A stretch of DNA of 64,000 nucleotides from Pseudomonadota bacterium (lineage in GTDB: Bacteria > Pseudomonadota > Gammaproteobacteria > Halothiobacillales > Halothiobacillaceae), in assembly GCA_021801265.1 (NCBI GenBank), contig JAJYYE010000004.1, positions 1-64,000 on the forward strand. Reading direction: 5' to 3'. Under the pieces are notes generated by a model, which saw nothing but the letters and a program-made list of their open reading frames with translations, was not told where the DNA came from and searched no databases. Position 1 is the first letter of the stretch. Each line of letters opens with the position of its first letter. Shown here piece by piece: positions 9,925-17,915 of the stretch. The position numbers and the translations under genes were made by a program.

Positions 9925-11005
9925 AAAAGGGGTAATCGGTATAGCCTTTCTCCGCACCACCGTAAAACGTGTTGGCATCGGCTTCGTTCAACGGCGCATC
10001 TAACCGGAAGCGGTTGACTAAATCGGGGTTGGCGATAAACGGAATCCCAAACGCAACGACATCGGCATGGCCTTCGGTAATTGCGGCCTCGGCTCTGGCT
10101 TGATCATAGCGATAATTCACCATCATCTTACCTGACCACAGTGCGCGCAACGCATTCAAATCAAACGCCGGCCCCGCCACGCCGGGCTGATCAACACCCA
10201 TACCCGCCACATGCAGATAGGCCAATTTGTAGGCATCAACCGCTGTCACCACCTGTGAAAATGTCGCCCAAGGATTGCTATCACTCATGCCGTTAGCCGG
10301 TTGCAGCGGAGAAATCCGCAGGCCGGTTCGATCTGCACCAATTGTGGCGGTCACAGCATCGACCACGTCCATTAAAAACCGCGCCCGGTTGCCGACTGAA
10401 CCACCATATAGATCGGTACGGTGATTGCTGCCGTCACGCAGGAACTGATCAAGCAAATAACCATTCGCTGCATGAATTTCCACGCCATCGAACCCCGCAG
10501 CAATTGCGTGGTGCGCAGCCAGTTCGTAGGCGCGCACAATACCGGGAATCTCAGCCGCATCTAAGGCGCGCGGCGTCTCGAACGGCACTTTTTGGAACTG
10601 CGCATCTCGGCCCTCGCCGGGAATCGCTATTGCCGAAGGAGCCACGGGCAGAGCGTGATTGGGCTGAAAACTCGAATGCGAAACACGCCCAACGTGCCAT
10701 AGCTGCAACACAATTTTGCCACCCGCCGCATGCACGGCATCGGTCACTTTGCGCCAACCCGTGATTTGCGCTTCGCTATGAATGCCGGGGGTATTCGGAT
10801 AGCCCTGGCCTTCGGGCACGATTTGAGTGGCCTCACTGATAATCAGCCCCGCCGTTGCCCGCTGGCGATAATACTCAACCATTAAATCGGTCGGCACATT
10901 ACCCGCGCCTGCACGGCAGCGGGTAAGTGGCGCCATGACGAGGCGATTGGCCAGTTCGATTTGACCCAGCGAGATGGGGTGTAATAAGACAGAATGGTTG
11001 CTCAT
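9908..11005 (-). CDS. Old Yellow Enzyme family NADH:flavin oxidoreductase (NemA-like)
   Basis: FMN-containing ene-reductase of about 365 residues. OYE signatures are visible: LANRLVMAPLTRCRA, the flavin-binding QLWHVGRVSH, the substrate-binding pair in DGVEIHAANGYLLDQFLRD, and NHRTDLYGGSVGNRARF. Relatives such as E. coli NemA reduce N-ethylmaleimide, nitro-esters and other electrophiles. The start at 11005 has GAGG about 12 bases upstream; ATGs further upstream are less well placed. A perfect inverted repeat sits immediately upstream and may be the operator of an electrophile-sensing repressor. It is convergent with the LysR gene. Confidence 0.92.
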   Translation of the reverse strand: MSNHSVLLHPISLGQIELANRLVMAPLTRCRAGAGNVPTDLMVEYYRQRATAGLIISEATQIVPEGQGYPNTPGIHSEAQITGWRKVTDAVHAAGGKIVLQLWHVGRVSHSSFQPNHALPVAPSAIAIPGEGRDAQFQKVPFETPRALDAAEIPGIVRAYELAAHHAIAAGFDGVEIHAANGYLLDQFLRDGSNHRTDLYGGSVGNRARFLMDVVDAVTATIGADRTGLRISPLQPANGMSDSNPWATFSQVVTAVDAYKLAYLHVAGMGVDQPGVAGPAFDLNALRALWSGKMMVNYRYDQARAEAAITEGHADVVAFGIPFIANPDLVNRFRLDAPLNEADANTFYGGAEKGYTDYPFFSASH

Positions 11006-11040
11006 GCGGGTCATCCTCAAAATAGATAAATACATCAATA

Positions 11041-11054
11041 GTTAGCAGGCTAAC
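11041..11054. promoter_or_regulatory. Palindromic operator candidate upstream of the Old Yellow Enzyme gene
   Basis: GTTAGC-AG-GCTAAC is a perfect 6-bp inverted repeat with a 2-bp spacer, located 36 bases upstream of the chosen start. Its size and place suit a TetR-, MarR- or HxlR-type repressor. No gene for such a regulator lies next to it. Confidence 0.5.
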
Positions 11055-11091
11055 AAAATAGCGCATCGACGGCAACATTGCAGCGATTCAA

Positions 11092-11445
11092 TTATGAATC
11101 CCCCGTTCGTTCCTGAACCAACACCCACGGATTAACCACCACGGCCCACAATGAAGGTGTGTCCTCTGACCATTGCCGCGCCGTGGCCACATCGAGCAAC
11201 CCGAACTGATGGCATGACATCCAGCGCGCTACCTGAGTTTTATCATCTTCAGCGACCGCCACGGCCGCCGCAACCAAATCCAACGAATCGGCAATACGCA
11301 CCACCTGCCCGCGGGCAAACAAGGGCGCCAACTCGACCCAGGAAATTTTGGCGGTTTGGCTAAAAAATAATGCCCAACGATCTTCAGCCAAATCTTTTTC
11401 TGGCTCGATTGGGCTGCCATTAAAGGACGCTAAGTTTTTCTTCAT
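11092..11445 (-). CDS. DUF2288 family protein
   Basis: A 117-residue cytoplasmic protein matching the small conserved DUF2288 family. After a variable N-terminus it shows ISWVELAPLFARGQVVRI, SLDLVAAAVAVAEDD, a VARWM segment and the terminal VVNPWVLVQE. Function is unknown in the family. It is separate from its neighbours: 86 bases from the oxidoreductase start and divergent from the cupin gene downstream. It is recognised from the pattern of conserved hydrophobic and tryptophan residues. Confidence 0.75.
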   Translation of the reverse strand: MKKNLASFNGSPIEPEKDLAEDRWALFFSQTAKISWVELAPLFARGQVVRIADSLDLVAAAVAVAEDDKTQVARWMSCHQFGLLDVATARQWSEDTPSLWAVVVNPWVLVQERTGDS

Positions 11446-11550
11446 ATTTTTTCATGCCGATCAAGAAATGATAAAGTGCCGGACGTTCAAAAAATTCCAC
11501 GATAGCCGCTGCATTAAACGCCAGTACACGCAAACAGGGTGCCTCGACCG

Positions 11551-11937
11551 ATGACTGAATCCGCAAGGCAAAAACGCAAAAAATTGCCTAATCGGCAAGC
11601 TTATCTGTGCCACCGAGCCACTAGCCCCACAGAAAGGCAGGCGGGTGGCTTGATTAAACGCAATTTGCTGCCCGCTACCCCTTGGGGGTTGAATTTACAG
11701 GAAATTGAGCTCCCCCTCGGTGCTGAAACGGGATCGTACGGCGAAACCGATCAGGAAATTATTTGGCAAATTTTAGCCGGTGCCGGTTTGATGAACCTCG
11801 GCGACGATCAATTTGCTGTCATTCCCGGGGATGTGATTTATATTCGTCCCACGACCGCTCATCACATTCGCAGCATGGCAAACACGCCGCTACGCATCAA
11901 CTGTATCACCAATCAACCCCGCTTTCCTTCACCCTAA
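11551..11937 (+). CDS. Cupin-fold protein
   Basis: About 128 residues. The C-terminal 80 form a single cupin-like beta-barrel: ETGSYGETDQEIIWQILAG then GDDQFAVIPGDVIYIRPTTAHHIRS. The second motif has the usual G-D-x-x-x-x-P-x-x-x-H spacing, ending in HH; the first motif lacks the usual HxH, so metal binding is uncertain. The N-terminus is basic. An in-frame GTG at 11539 is an alternative start. The substrate or ligand is unknown. A small membrane protein gene follows 13 bases later on the same strand. Confidence 0.7.
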   Translation: MTESARQKRKKLPNRQAYLCHRATSPTERQAGGLIKRNLLPATPWGLNLQEIELPLGAETGSYGETDQEIIWQILAGAGLMNLGDDQFAVIPGDVIYIRPTTAHHIRSMANTPLRINCITNQPRFPSP

Positions 11938-11950
11938 CCCAGAGTTTTCC

Positions 11951-12136
11951 ATGCGTATTCAGCGTTCAACATTTGAGTTTTTAGTCATTAGCGCCATCTT
12001 GGGTAGCGTCGTATTCGTCACCTCATTCTTCGGGTATGGCGCAGGAACGTTAGTGATTTTATTTTGGGTAATCGTGATTTTATTACGACTTAAACGGAAA
12101 TCATCCGTCAAAATACCCCCCGAAAACCACTCATAA
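11951..12136 (+). CDS. Small membrane protein
   Basis: A 61-residue protein with two closely spaced hydrophobic segments (about 10-28 and 31-46), then a basic LRLKRKSS tail that would face the cytoplasm. It lies 13 bases after the cupin gene on the same strand, so they may be co-transcribed. The ribosome binding site is weak (CAGAG). I recognise no family. The gene end overlaps the convergent PAS-gene end by 6 bases. Confidence 0.5.
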   Translation: MRIQRSTFEFLVISAILGSVVFVTSFFGYGAGTLVILFWVIVILLRLKRKSSVKIPPENHS

Positions 12137-12663
12137 CCCGGATAGAACGTACTGAGTCAAATCATCAAAACGTGTGTGTTTTTGCAGGTCATTAATCAGC
12201 CAGTCCTTACCAGCTTCACATTGATCCTTATGGGGGTATTTAGCTTCGACCTGATTGAGTTGGCGGTAAATCCCTTGCCATTCCGGAATACGATCTCTTA
12301 GGGGTGATCGCCGCACCGAACTAAACCCATCCAGGACTTTTTCAGGGGAAAAATGCGGTGCTACAAAGGTAATGACCCAATAATTATCGCCATTTTTCGC
12401 CCGATTATTCACATAGCCATAAAACGCCTGTCCAGCCTGAATAGTTTGCCACATGACATTGTAAGCCGTGGGTGGCATGTCCGGGTGACGCAAAATCGAA
12501 TGGCGCGCGCCCACTAACTCTTCACGGGTATAGCCCGATACGCAGAGGCAAGAGGGTGCCGATTTACAAACGTAATAACACCCCGTAAATCGGTTCGGGA
12601 TTGAATGGTTTGCGTGGGGCGCATGACAAATTCATGTCCAGACAAGGTGCGATCAATACTCAT
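12131..12663 (-). pseudogene. Frameshifted single-PAS-domain (Aer-like) sensor gene
   Basis: Read from ATG at 12663 (AGAGGT just upstream), the first frame gives FVMRPTQTIQSRTDLRGVIT, then FVN: the N-terminal strand of the PAS domain of Aer-type redox sensors. It then stops. The continuation, in another frame, reads VSGYTREELVGARHSILRHP and DMPPTAYNVMWQTIQAG, then NRAKNGDNYWVITFVAP, the classical FAD/haem PAS core, and runs to 12131. The frames must join between about 12541 and 12561. Intact, it would be a soluble protein of about 175 residues. It is either a recently broken gene or a sequencing error; the ORF starting at 12514 alone is not a complete domain. Confidence 0.75.
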
Positions 12664-12787
12664 ACTGACCTCTTTTTATTTATTCACCATGTTAACTGCG
12701 CGGACAAGCTCGATGAGCTCGTGTGGTGTTTCACGCTCTCTGGAGCATAAAACCGCGTCTTTCCGTCCATAGCTGCGGTGCAAATCC

Positions 12788-12811
12788 TCGCAATAGTGGC
12801 GGCTATTGCGA
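12788..12811. other. Perfect 9-bp inverted repeat in intergenic DNA
   Basis: TCGCAATAG and CTATTGCGA separated by TGGCGG. It lies about 80 bases beyond the end of kdsB and 125 upstream of the PAS gene. There is no T-run, so it is not a standard terminator. It could be a REP-like hairpin or a regulator site. The surrounding 225 bases hold no gene. Confidence 0.4.
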
Positions 12812-12888
12812 TGGTTTTCGCCTTACTGTGAACAAAAATCCATCGATTTTATTTGTCCCATCAAGCATGCAACACGGCACCAGCCACA

Positions 12889-13662
12889 CTATGACCGATT
12901 CGCCAATACTGTGCGAACACGAGCCAGATCAGCCGGGGTGTCTACGCCAACGGGCGGGGTGGATTGCGCCACCGCAATCGCAATCGACTCACCCATGGCC
13001 AAGGCACGCAATTGTTCAAGCTTTTCAGCTTGCTCCAAAGCCGCCATGGGGGCTTGCACGAACCGTCGTAAAAAACCCGCACGATACGCATACAACCCCA
13101 AATGCCGATAACCCAATACTTGCCCCCCGGTCAGTGGCAAGCCATCGCGATAATACGGAATCGGTGACCGTGAAAAATACAGGGCTTGCCCTAGCTGATT
13201 GGCTACCACTTTCACTGCGGACGGGTCATTAAATTCGTGACTGTCCACGATGGGCACCATCAAGGTGGCCATCGCTGCATTGGGTTGATCAACCAGCAAT
13301 TGTGCGACTTGACGCAGCAACTCCGGTTGCATGAGGGGCTCATCACCCTGGAGATTCACGACAATTTGATGGTCGGGCAGATTCAGGTGTTCAATGACTT
13401 CCGCCAACCGATCAGTGCCAGATTGATGTGCCGTGCTGGTCAGAATGGCGCGCGCACCAAACCCTTCCGAGATGCTTTGGACCATTTCATCATCGGTCGC
13501 GATCACAATCAGTTCGGCGCCGCTGGTTGCTGCGCAATCATGCACCCAAGCCAGCATGGGTCGGCCGTGAATATCTGCCAGGGGCTTACCTGGCAAGCGG
13601 GTGGAACTCATCCGGGCGGGGATAATGACGCAAAAATCCCCACCTGAACCGGTTGTGCTCAC
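12889..13662 (-). CDS. kdsB: 3-deoxy-manno-octulosonate (Kdo) cytidylyltransferase
   Basis: CMP-Kdo synthetase: activates Kdo with CTP for lipid A-core and Kdo-containing capsules. The 257-residue protein shows the nucleotide-binding [24 protein letters not shown], the NLQGDEPLM motif with a metal-binding aspartate, and [12 protein letters not shown]. The start overlaps the Trm112-like gene by 4 bases, so translation is coupled. Besides lipid A, it would supply donor sugar to the KpsS- and KpsC-like enzymes 40 kb away in this window. Confidence 0.97.
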   Translation of the reverse strand: MSTTGSGGDFCVIIPARMSSTRLPGKPLADIHGRPMLAWVHDCAATSGAELIVIATDDEMVQSISEGFGARAILTSTAHQSGTDRLAEVIEHLNLPDHQIVVNLQGDEPLMQPELLRQVAQLLVDQPNAAMATLMVPIVDSHEFNDPSAVKVVANQLGQALYFSRSPIPYYRDGLPLTGGQVLGYRHLGLYAYRAGFLRRFVQAPMAALEQAEKLEQLRALAMGESIAIAVAQSTPPVGVDTPADLARVRTVLANRS

Positions 13663-13877
13663 GGTGCAACCGGTTCGGCAGGATGGGCTTTGCGCAGTGT
13701 TTCATACTCTGAATCGGTCAGTGTGCGGGCATCGGTTTCCAACATAATGGGAATATCATCCCGAATGGGATAGGCCAACCGCGCGGATAAGGAAATTAAT
13801 TCCTGAGTGGCGGATTGGTAAATCAAAGGCCCCTTGGTCACTGGGCAGACTAAAATTTCAAGCAAACGTTTATCCAC
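13659..13877 (-). CDS. Trm112/YcaR family protein
   Basis: A 72-residue protein of the UPF0434/Trm112 family, recognised by [16 protein letters not shown] at the N-terminus and [18 protein letters not shown] in the middle. Only one of the cysteines used by zinc-binding relatives is present, so it may not bind zinc. In gammaproteobacteria the gene sits between lpxK and kdsB, as here. Its role is not settled. Confidence 0.9.
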   Translation of the reverse strand: MDKRLLEILVCPVTKGPLIYQSATQELISLSARLAYPIRDDIPIMLETDARTLTDSEYETLRKAHPAEPVAP

Positions 13878-13931
13878 AAAAATTCTCCAGAGTGGCCATC
13901 AGATGATTCATCGATGCGGTGTGTCAATTGA

Positions 13932-14978
13932 TCACGTCGTTTGGGCGCGCTGCGCTAAAAGCGCAAGGACAGATGCGATGAGTTCATCAGTTAACTGTAT
14001 TCGCCCAATCACTGCAAATACTTGCCCCGGATGTTGATGCCATACCGGTTTGTGATTGAGCCATTTGACCGCATCTTTTTCCGTCATCAAAAGCGGTTGA
14101 GTTAATCGGCCCAAAAGGTTCAACAGGGCGGACGGGACGGGCTGGTGGTCAGCCAGGGCGTAGGTTCGTAATTTTAGGCCATGTGTTCGCAAGGCATCAA
14201 AAAATCGCTCAGGGTTGCCGACACCTGCCAGAGCCGATACTTCCGCCCCCTGCCCCCGTACTTGTTGAAATTTTGCCTGAAACGCGGCAAAGGAGTAAGA
14301 CTGTTGATCGTACAGATCGCGCACTTCCAGCAATTCAAACTGAACGGGCCATTGTTTTGACACGGTGCGATGTTCAAATGGCTCACCACTGACCAAGACA
14401 AAATCCATCGAAGCCAGTGATTTGGCCGGTTCGCGCAATGGGCCGGCAGGAAGACAAAATTGATTCCCCAACCGGCGCGTGCCATCAATCACGACAATTT
14501 CGATGGTCCGCGCCAAGCGGTGATGCTGCAGGCCATCATCACTTAAGATGACATCGACTTCCGGGTAACGCGCCCGCAATTGTTCGGCGGCACACACCCG
14601 ATCCGGATGCACCACCACGGGCAATCCAAGCCGCTGATGAATCAGCCAAGGCTCATCACCCACGGTTTTTGGGCTGTCAGATTCAGCCACATCCCGCGGT
14701 TCTACGCCAATTTTGGCGCCGTAACCTCGGCTGATAATCCCGACTTTCCTGCCGCGTTGCGTCAAGGCTTCGGCCAATGCGATCAACACGGGGGTTTTTC
14801 CGGTACCGCCCACCGTGATGTTGCCAATAATAATGACAGGGCAATTAATTGCCACGACACCGATGCCTTTCCGAGCTCTTTTTCGGCGCCGTGCTGCTAA
14901 CCGACAAGTTAATAACGAGACCGGCCAGAGCAGTAAACTCCGCAATCCGCGTCGCTGCCAAAAAGCGGGATAACGCAT
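13932..14978 (-). CDS. lpxK: Tetraacyldisaccharide 4'-kinase
   Basis: Inner-membrane-associated kinase that adds the 4'-phosphate to the lipid A precursor. In 348 residues it has an N-terminal hydrophobic helix, the P-loop as GNITVGGTGKTPV (about 53-65), ISRGYG, a DDGLQHHRL motif carrying catalytic and metal-binding residues, and FCLPAGPLREP. The start codon directly follows the msbA stop with no gap. It lies in the conserved block exbB-exbD-msbA-lpxK-Trm112-kdsB. Confidence 0.97.
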   Translation of the reverse strand: MRYPAFWQRRGLRSLLLWPVSLLTCRLAARRRKRARKGIGVVAINCPVIIIGNITVGGTGKTPVLIALAEALTQRGRKVGIISRGYGAKIGVEPRDVAESDSPKTVGDEPWLIHQRLGLPVVVHPDRVCAAEQLRARYPEVDVILSDDGLQHHRLARTIEIVVIDGTRRLGNQFCLPAGPLREPAKSLASMDFVLVSGEPFEHRTVSKQWPVQFELLEVRDLYDQQSYSFAAFQAKFQQVRGQGAEVSALAGVGNPERFFDALRTHGLKLRTYALADHQPVPSALLNLLGRLTQPLLMTEKDAVKWLNHKPVWHQHPGQVFAVIGRIQLTDELIASVLALLAQRAQTT

Positions 14979-16790
14979 CTACGCACGCACTTCCGGCAAG
15001 GCCGCACGGCTAAATTGCAAGCGATGCAAGGCGGCGTAGGCGCCGTCAGCGACCAGCAAATCCCGGTGATTACCGGTTTCGATAATGCGGCCATGATCCA
15101 GCACGACAATCATATCGGCATGTTCAATCGTCGATAGCCGGTGCGCAATCACGAGGGTCGTTCGGCCACGGCTCAGATTCTCAAGCGCCGCCTGAATATA
15201 GCGCTCGGATTCGGTATCAAGCGCTGAGGTTGCCTCGTCGAGAATCAGAATCGGCGCATCTCGATAGAGTGCTCGAGCAATCGCTAAACGTTGGCGCTGC
15301 CCGCCGGATAATAAAACCCCATTTTCCCCTACGGGTGTGTCAAAACCTTGGGGGAGTTGCTCAATAAAATCGAAGGCAAAAGCAGCCTTGGCGGCAGCAT
15401 ACACGCGGGCACGATCCTCATGCCCGCCATCGCTATACCCAATATTCGCAGCCACAGTCGTGTTAAACAGCACCGTATCTTGCGACACGTAGGCAAATTG
15501 GCGGCGTAAATCGGTGAGTTTGAAGTCGCTAATGGCCGTATCATCCAAGCGAATCACTCCGCACTCAATCTCAACAAACCGAGGCAGACTCGCCATCAAA
15601 CTCGATTTACCGGCGCCGCTACGCCCCACTAACGCCACGGTTTGGCCTGCCGCAATGGTGAGCGTGATATCCGATAACACCCAAGGCGCGAGGGCCGAAA
15701 CCGATTCCGCTGTTTGATTGGCTGGGTGATAGCGCAAACCAACCCCTTCAAAACGGATTTGCCCTGTTACGCGCTCAATTCGTCGCGCGGTGGCTGCATC
15801 CTGCTCACGGGGTTCGTCTAATAAGCCGAACAAACTTTCACCCGCAGCAATTCCTCTTTGCAAGACCGAGTTAACCCCGATCAGACGTTTCATGGGGGAT
15901 AACATCAGGCTTAATGCGGTAATAAACGATACAAATGTACCGACACTGATGCTGTGCATCCGATCGCCCGTGGTGGCAAACCAAACAATGCCCGCAATGC
16001 CCAGTGCTAAAACAAATTGGGTCAACGGAGAAGATAATGCGCTCACTGCCTGCATGCGCATGAAATCCTTGAAGTTTAGTGCATTGATCGTGGCAAACCG
16101 GGCTGCCTCGAAGGTTTCGCCGCCATAAAGTTTGACCACGCGATGGCCGTTGATGACCTCTTCGGCGACATGAGAAACCTGCCCCATTGAGTCTTGAATC
16201 CGCCGCGCATACCGTCTGAACGCCCGCGAAATACTCCAAACCAGGACCACCAAAATGGGGGCCAACACAACAATAAACAAAGCCAACTGCCAACTCAAAA
16301 TGAGCAACCAGATCAGTAATCCCACTACGGTGATGGAATCTCGAATCAAGGTCGTTAGTGCGCTGGAGGCCGCTTCTGAAACCTGCTCACTCTGATAATT
16401 AAGCCGGGTTAGGATCTCGCCGCCCGGTACATGATCGAAATACCGGACAGGTAGATGCAACACATGATCGAATACATCGCGCTTCAGATCGCGAATCACG
16501 GATCGTCCCACCCAAGCCATACCATAACCTGACGCGAACTCTGCAATAACCCGCGCGGCAAACACCCCCAATAACAGGAGTGGCATTAAATGAATGGTCG
16601 CCGGGTCGCGATTCACAAAACTGCCATCCAGCAAAGGTTTCATTAACGCGGCGAAAGCCACTTCAGTCAAGCCCGCAGCAATCATGCCCAAAATAGCCAG
16701 TGCAAGCAGTCGCCAATACTGTTTGGTATACACGAGCAGTCGTTGATAAGTTGACCAACCGGAGGCGGTCGCTGAAAATTCTTTACTCAT
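14979..16790 (-). CDS. msbA: Lipid A export permease/ATP-binding protein MsbA
   Basis: A half-size ABC exporter of 603 residues that flips lipid A-core across the inner membrane. The N-terminal half has six predicted transmembrane helices (to about 320). The nucleotide-binding domain has Walker A VGRSGAGKSSL, the Q-loop, the signature LLSGGQRQRLAIARAL, Walker B PILILDEATSALD and the switch histidine in VIAHRLST. Its neighbours lpxK and kdsB support MsbA rather than another exporter. Confidence 0.96.
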   Translation of the reverse strand: MSKEFSATASGWSTYQRLLVYTKQYWRLLALAILGMIAAGLTEVAFAALMKPLLDGSFVNRDPATIHLMPLLLLGVFAARVIAEFASGYGMAWVGRSVIRDLKRDVFDHVLHLPVRYFDHVPGGEILTRLNYQSEQVSEAASSALTTLIRDSITVVGLLIWLLILSWQLALFIVVLAPILVVLVWSISRAFRRYARRIQDSMGQVSHVAEEVINGHRVVKLYGGETFEAARFATINALNFKDFMRMQAVSALSSPLTQFVLALGIAGIVWFATTGDRMHSISVGTFVSFITALSLMLSPMKRLIGVNSVLQRGIAAGESLFGLLDEPREQDAATARRIERVTGQIRFEGVGLRYHPANQTAESVSALAPWVLSDITLTIAAGQTVALVGRSGAGKSSLMASLPRFVEIECGVIRLDDTAISDFKLTDLRRQFAYVSQDTVLFNTTVAANIGYSDGGHEDRARVYAAAKAAFAFDFIEQLPQGFDTPVGENGVLLSGGQRQRLAIARALYRDAPILILDEATSALDTESERYIQAALENLSRGRTTLVIAHRLSTIEHADMIVVLDHGRIIETGNHRDLLVADGAYAALHRLQFSRAALPEVRA

Positions 16791-16844
16791 GCCTGACTCA
16801 ATTTATCCCGCACAATGACCCGTCTCATTTACTTTGTTCGCCGT

Positions 16845-17246
16845 TCATTTTATGGGCGTGGTGCCCAGCCCCACCTGGGTAATTCCAGCACCGCGAACTA
16901 AATCCAGCACCGTGATGACTTTTTGATTCACCACGTTCGCATCGGCCCACACCACCACGGGTTGATGATCGACAGCGATCGCCTTGAGTGCCGGTCGCAT
17001 TTCATTTTGATCCATCATTTTGCCATCCAGCGCAATTCGGCCATCTTCGGCAATCTCAATCACATGATCCTGAACGGGCGCGCGCTGCTCACTACCTTGA
17101 TTGGAGACGGGCAAGGTCACATTAAGCGCTCGGTCATGAATAAAGGTGGTAGTCAACATGAAGAAGATCAATAACATAAAGATCACATCAATCAATGGGA
17201 TCAGATTGAGCTCCAGCTCTTCTCGCGGTTTTTGACGAAATTTCAT
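16845..17246 (-). CDS. exbD: ExbD/TolR-type biopolymer transport protein
   Basis: A 133-residue protein with one N-terminal transmembrane helix (about 17-37: LIPLIDVIFMLLIFFMLTTT) containing the essential membrane aspartate in LIDV, then a periplasmic domain. With ExbB it forms a proton-driven motor energising outer-membrane processes. It is 10 bases from exbB and upstream of msbA. The substrate or TonB partner is not encoded nearby. Confidence 0.93.
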   Translation of the reverse strand: MKFRQKPREELELNLIPLIDVIFMLLIFFMLTTTFIHDRALNVTLPVSNQGSEQRAPVQDHVIEIAEDGRIALDGKMMDQNEMRPALKAIAVDHQPVVVWADANVVNQKVITVLDLVRGAGITQVGLGTTPIK

Positions 17247-17256
17247 GAGGGCGCCC

Positions 17257-17880
17257 TCAGCGTTGCCGCGATTCTACCGGATGAATGAGATCAACGAGTC
17301 GGAGGGATTCCCGCTCCATATCGATAATTCGTTCATCCACCAACCCCCGGAAATAGCGATGAAAAACATACGCGGGAACCGCCACCATAATACCGCCAGC
17401 CGTAGTCACCAAAGCTTTGGAAATCCCACCCGCCAACAACTCAGGGTTAACCCCTGCTGCGCCACCGCTGGCCGTAATTGATTGGAATACATCGATAATC
17501 CCGACCACGGTACCCAGCAAACCCAATAAGGGAGAAATCACGGCTATCGTGCCCAGGGTATTGAGATAGCGCTCCATTTGATGGGCCACATGCCTACCCG
17601 CGTCCTCCATTCGACTGCGCATGGCATCCACATTACCCGCGGCTTGCAATCCCGCAGCCAGCACCATTCCCAGGGGCGATAGACGCGCTAATTCTGCAAT
17701 TTTAAGTGGATTGAGCTGGCCTTGAGCAATCCAACTTTCAACCGTACCCACGGGGTCATCGCCCATCAGTCGGTTATAACGCAAGGCCAAAATCCGCTCA
17801 AAAACAATGGCTAATGCCACCACGGAAGCCAAAATAATGGGAATCATCATCCCACCGCCAGCTAAAACCAATGCCATCAT
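17257..17880 (-). CDS. exbB: ExbB/TolQ/MotA-type proton channel protein
   Basis: A 207-residue protein with three transmembrane segments: about 8-28, 105-125 and 150-170. The MotA/TolQ/ExbB signature is seen as LNTLGTIAVISPLLGLLGTV then GIIDVFQSI, and the third helix has ISKALVTTAGGIMVAVPAY. It forms the stator channel with ExbD immediately downstream. It follows the DUF4139 gene stop by 35 bases on the same strand. Confidence 0.94.
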   Translation of the reverse strand: MMALVLAGGGMMIPIILASVVALAIVFERILALRYNRLMGDDPVGTVESWIAQGQLNPLKIAELARLSPLGMVLAAGLQAAGNVDAMRSRMEDAGRHVAHQMERYLNTLGTIAVISPLLGLLGTVVGIIDVFQSITASGGAAGVNPELLAGGISKALVTTAGGIMVAVPAYVFHRYFRGLVDERIIDMERESLRLVDLIHPVESRQR

Positions 17881-17915
17881 ATCCCTATACTCCCTACATC
17901 CTTAAAAATACCCGT

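Noticed and set aside
12723-13232. 169-codon plus-strand frame overlapping the kdsB end
   Set aside because: It is mostly antisense to kdsB and has no ribosome binding site or similarity.
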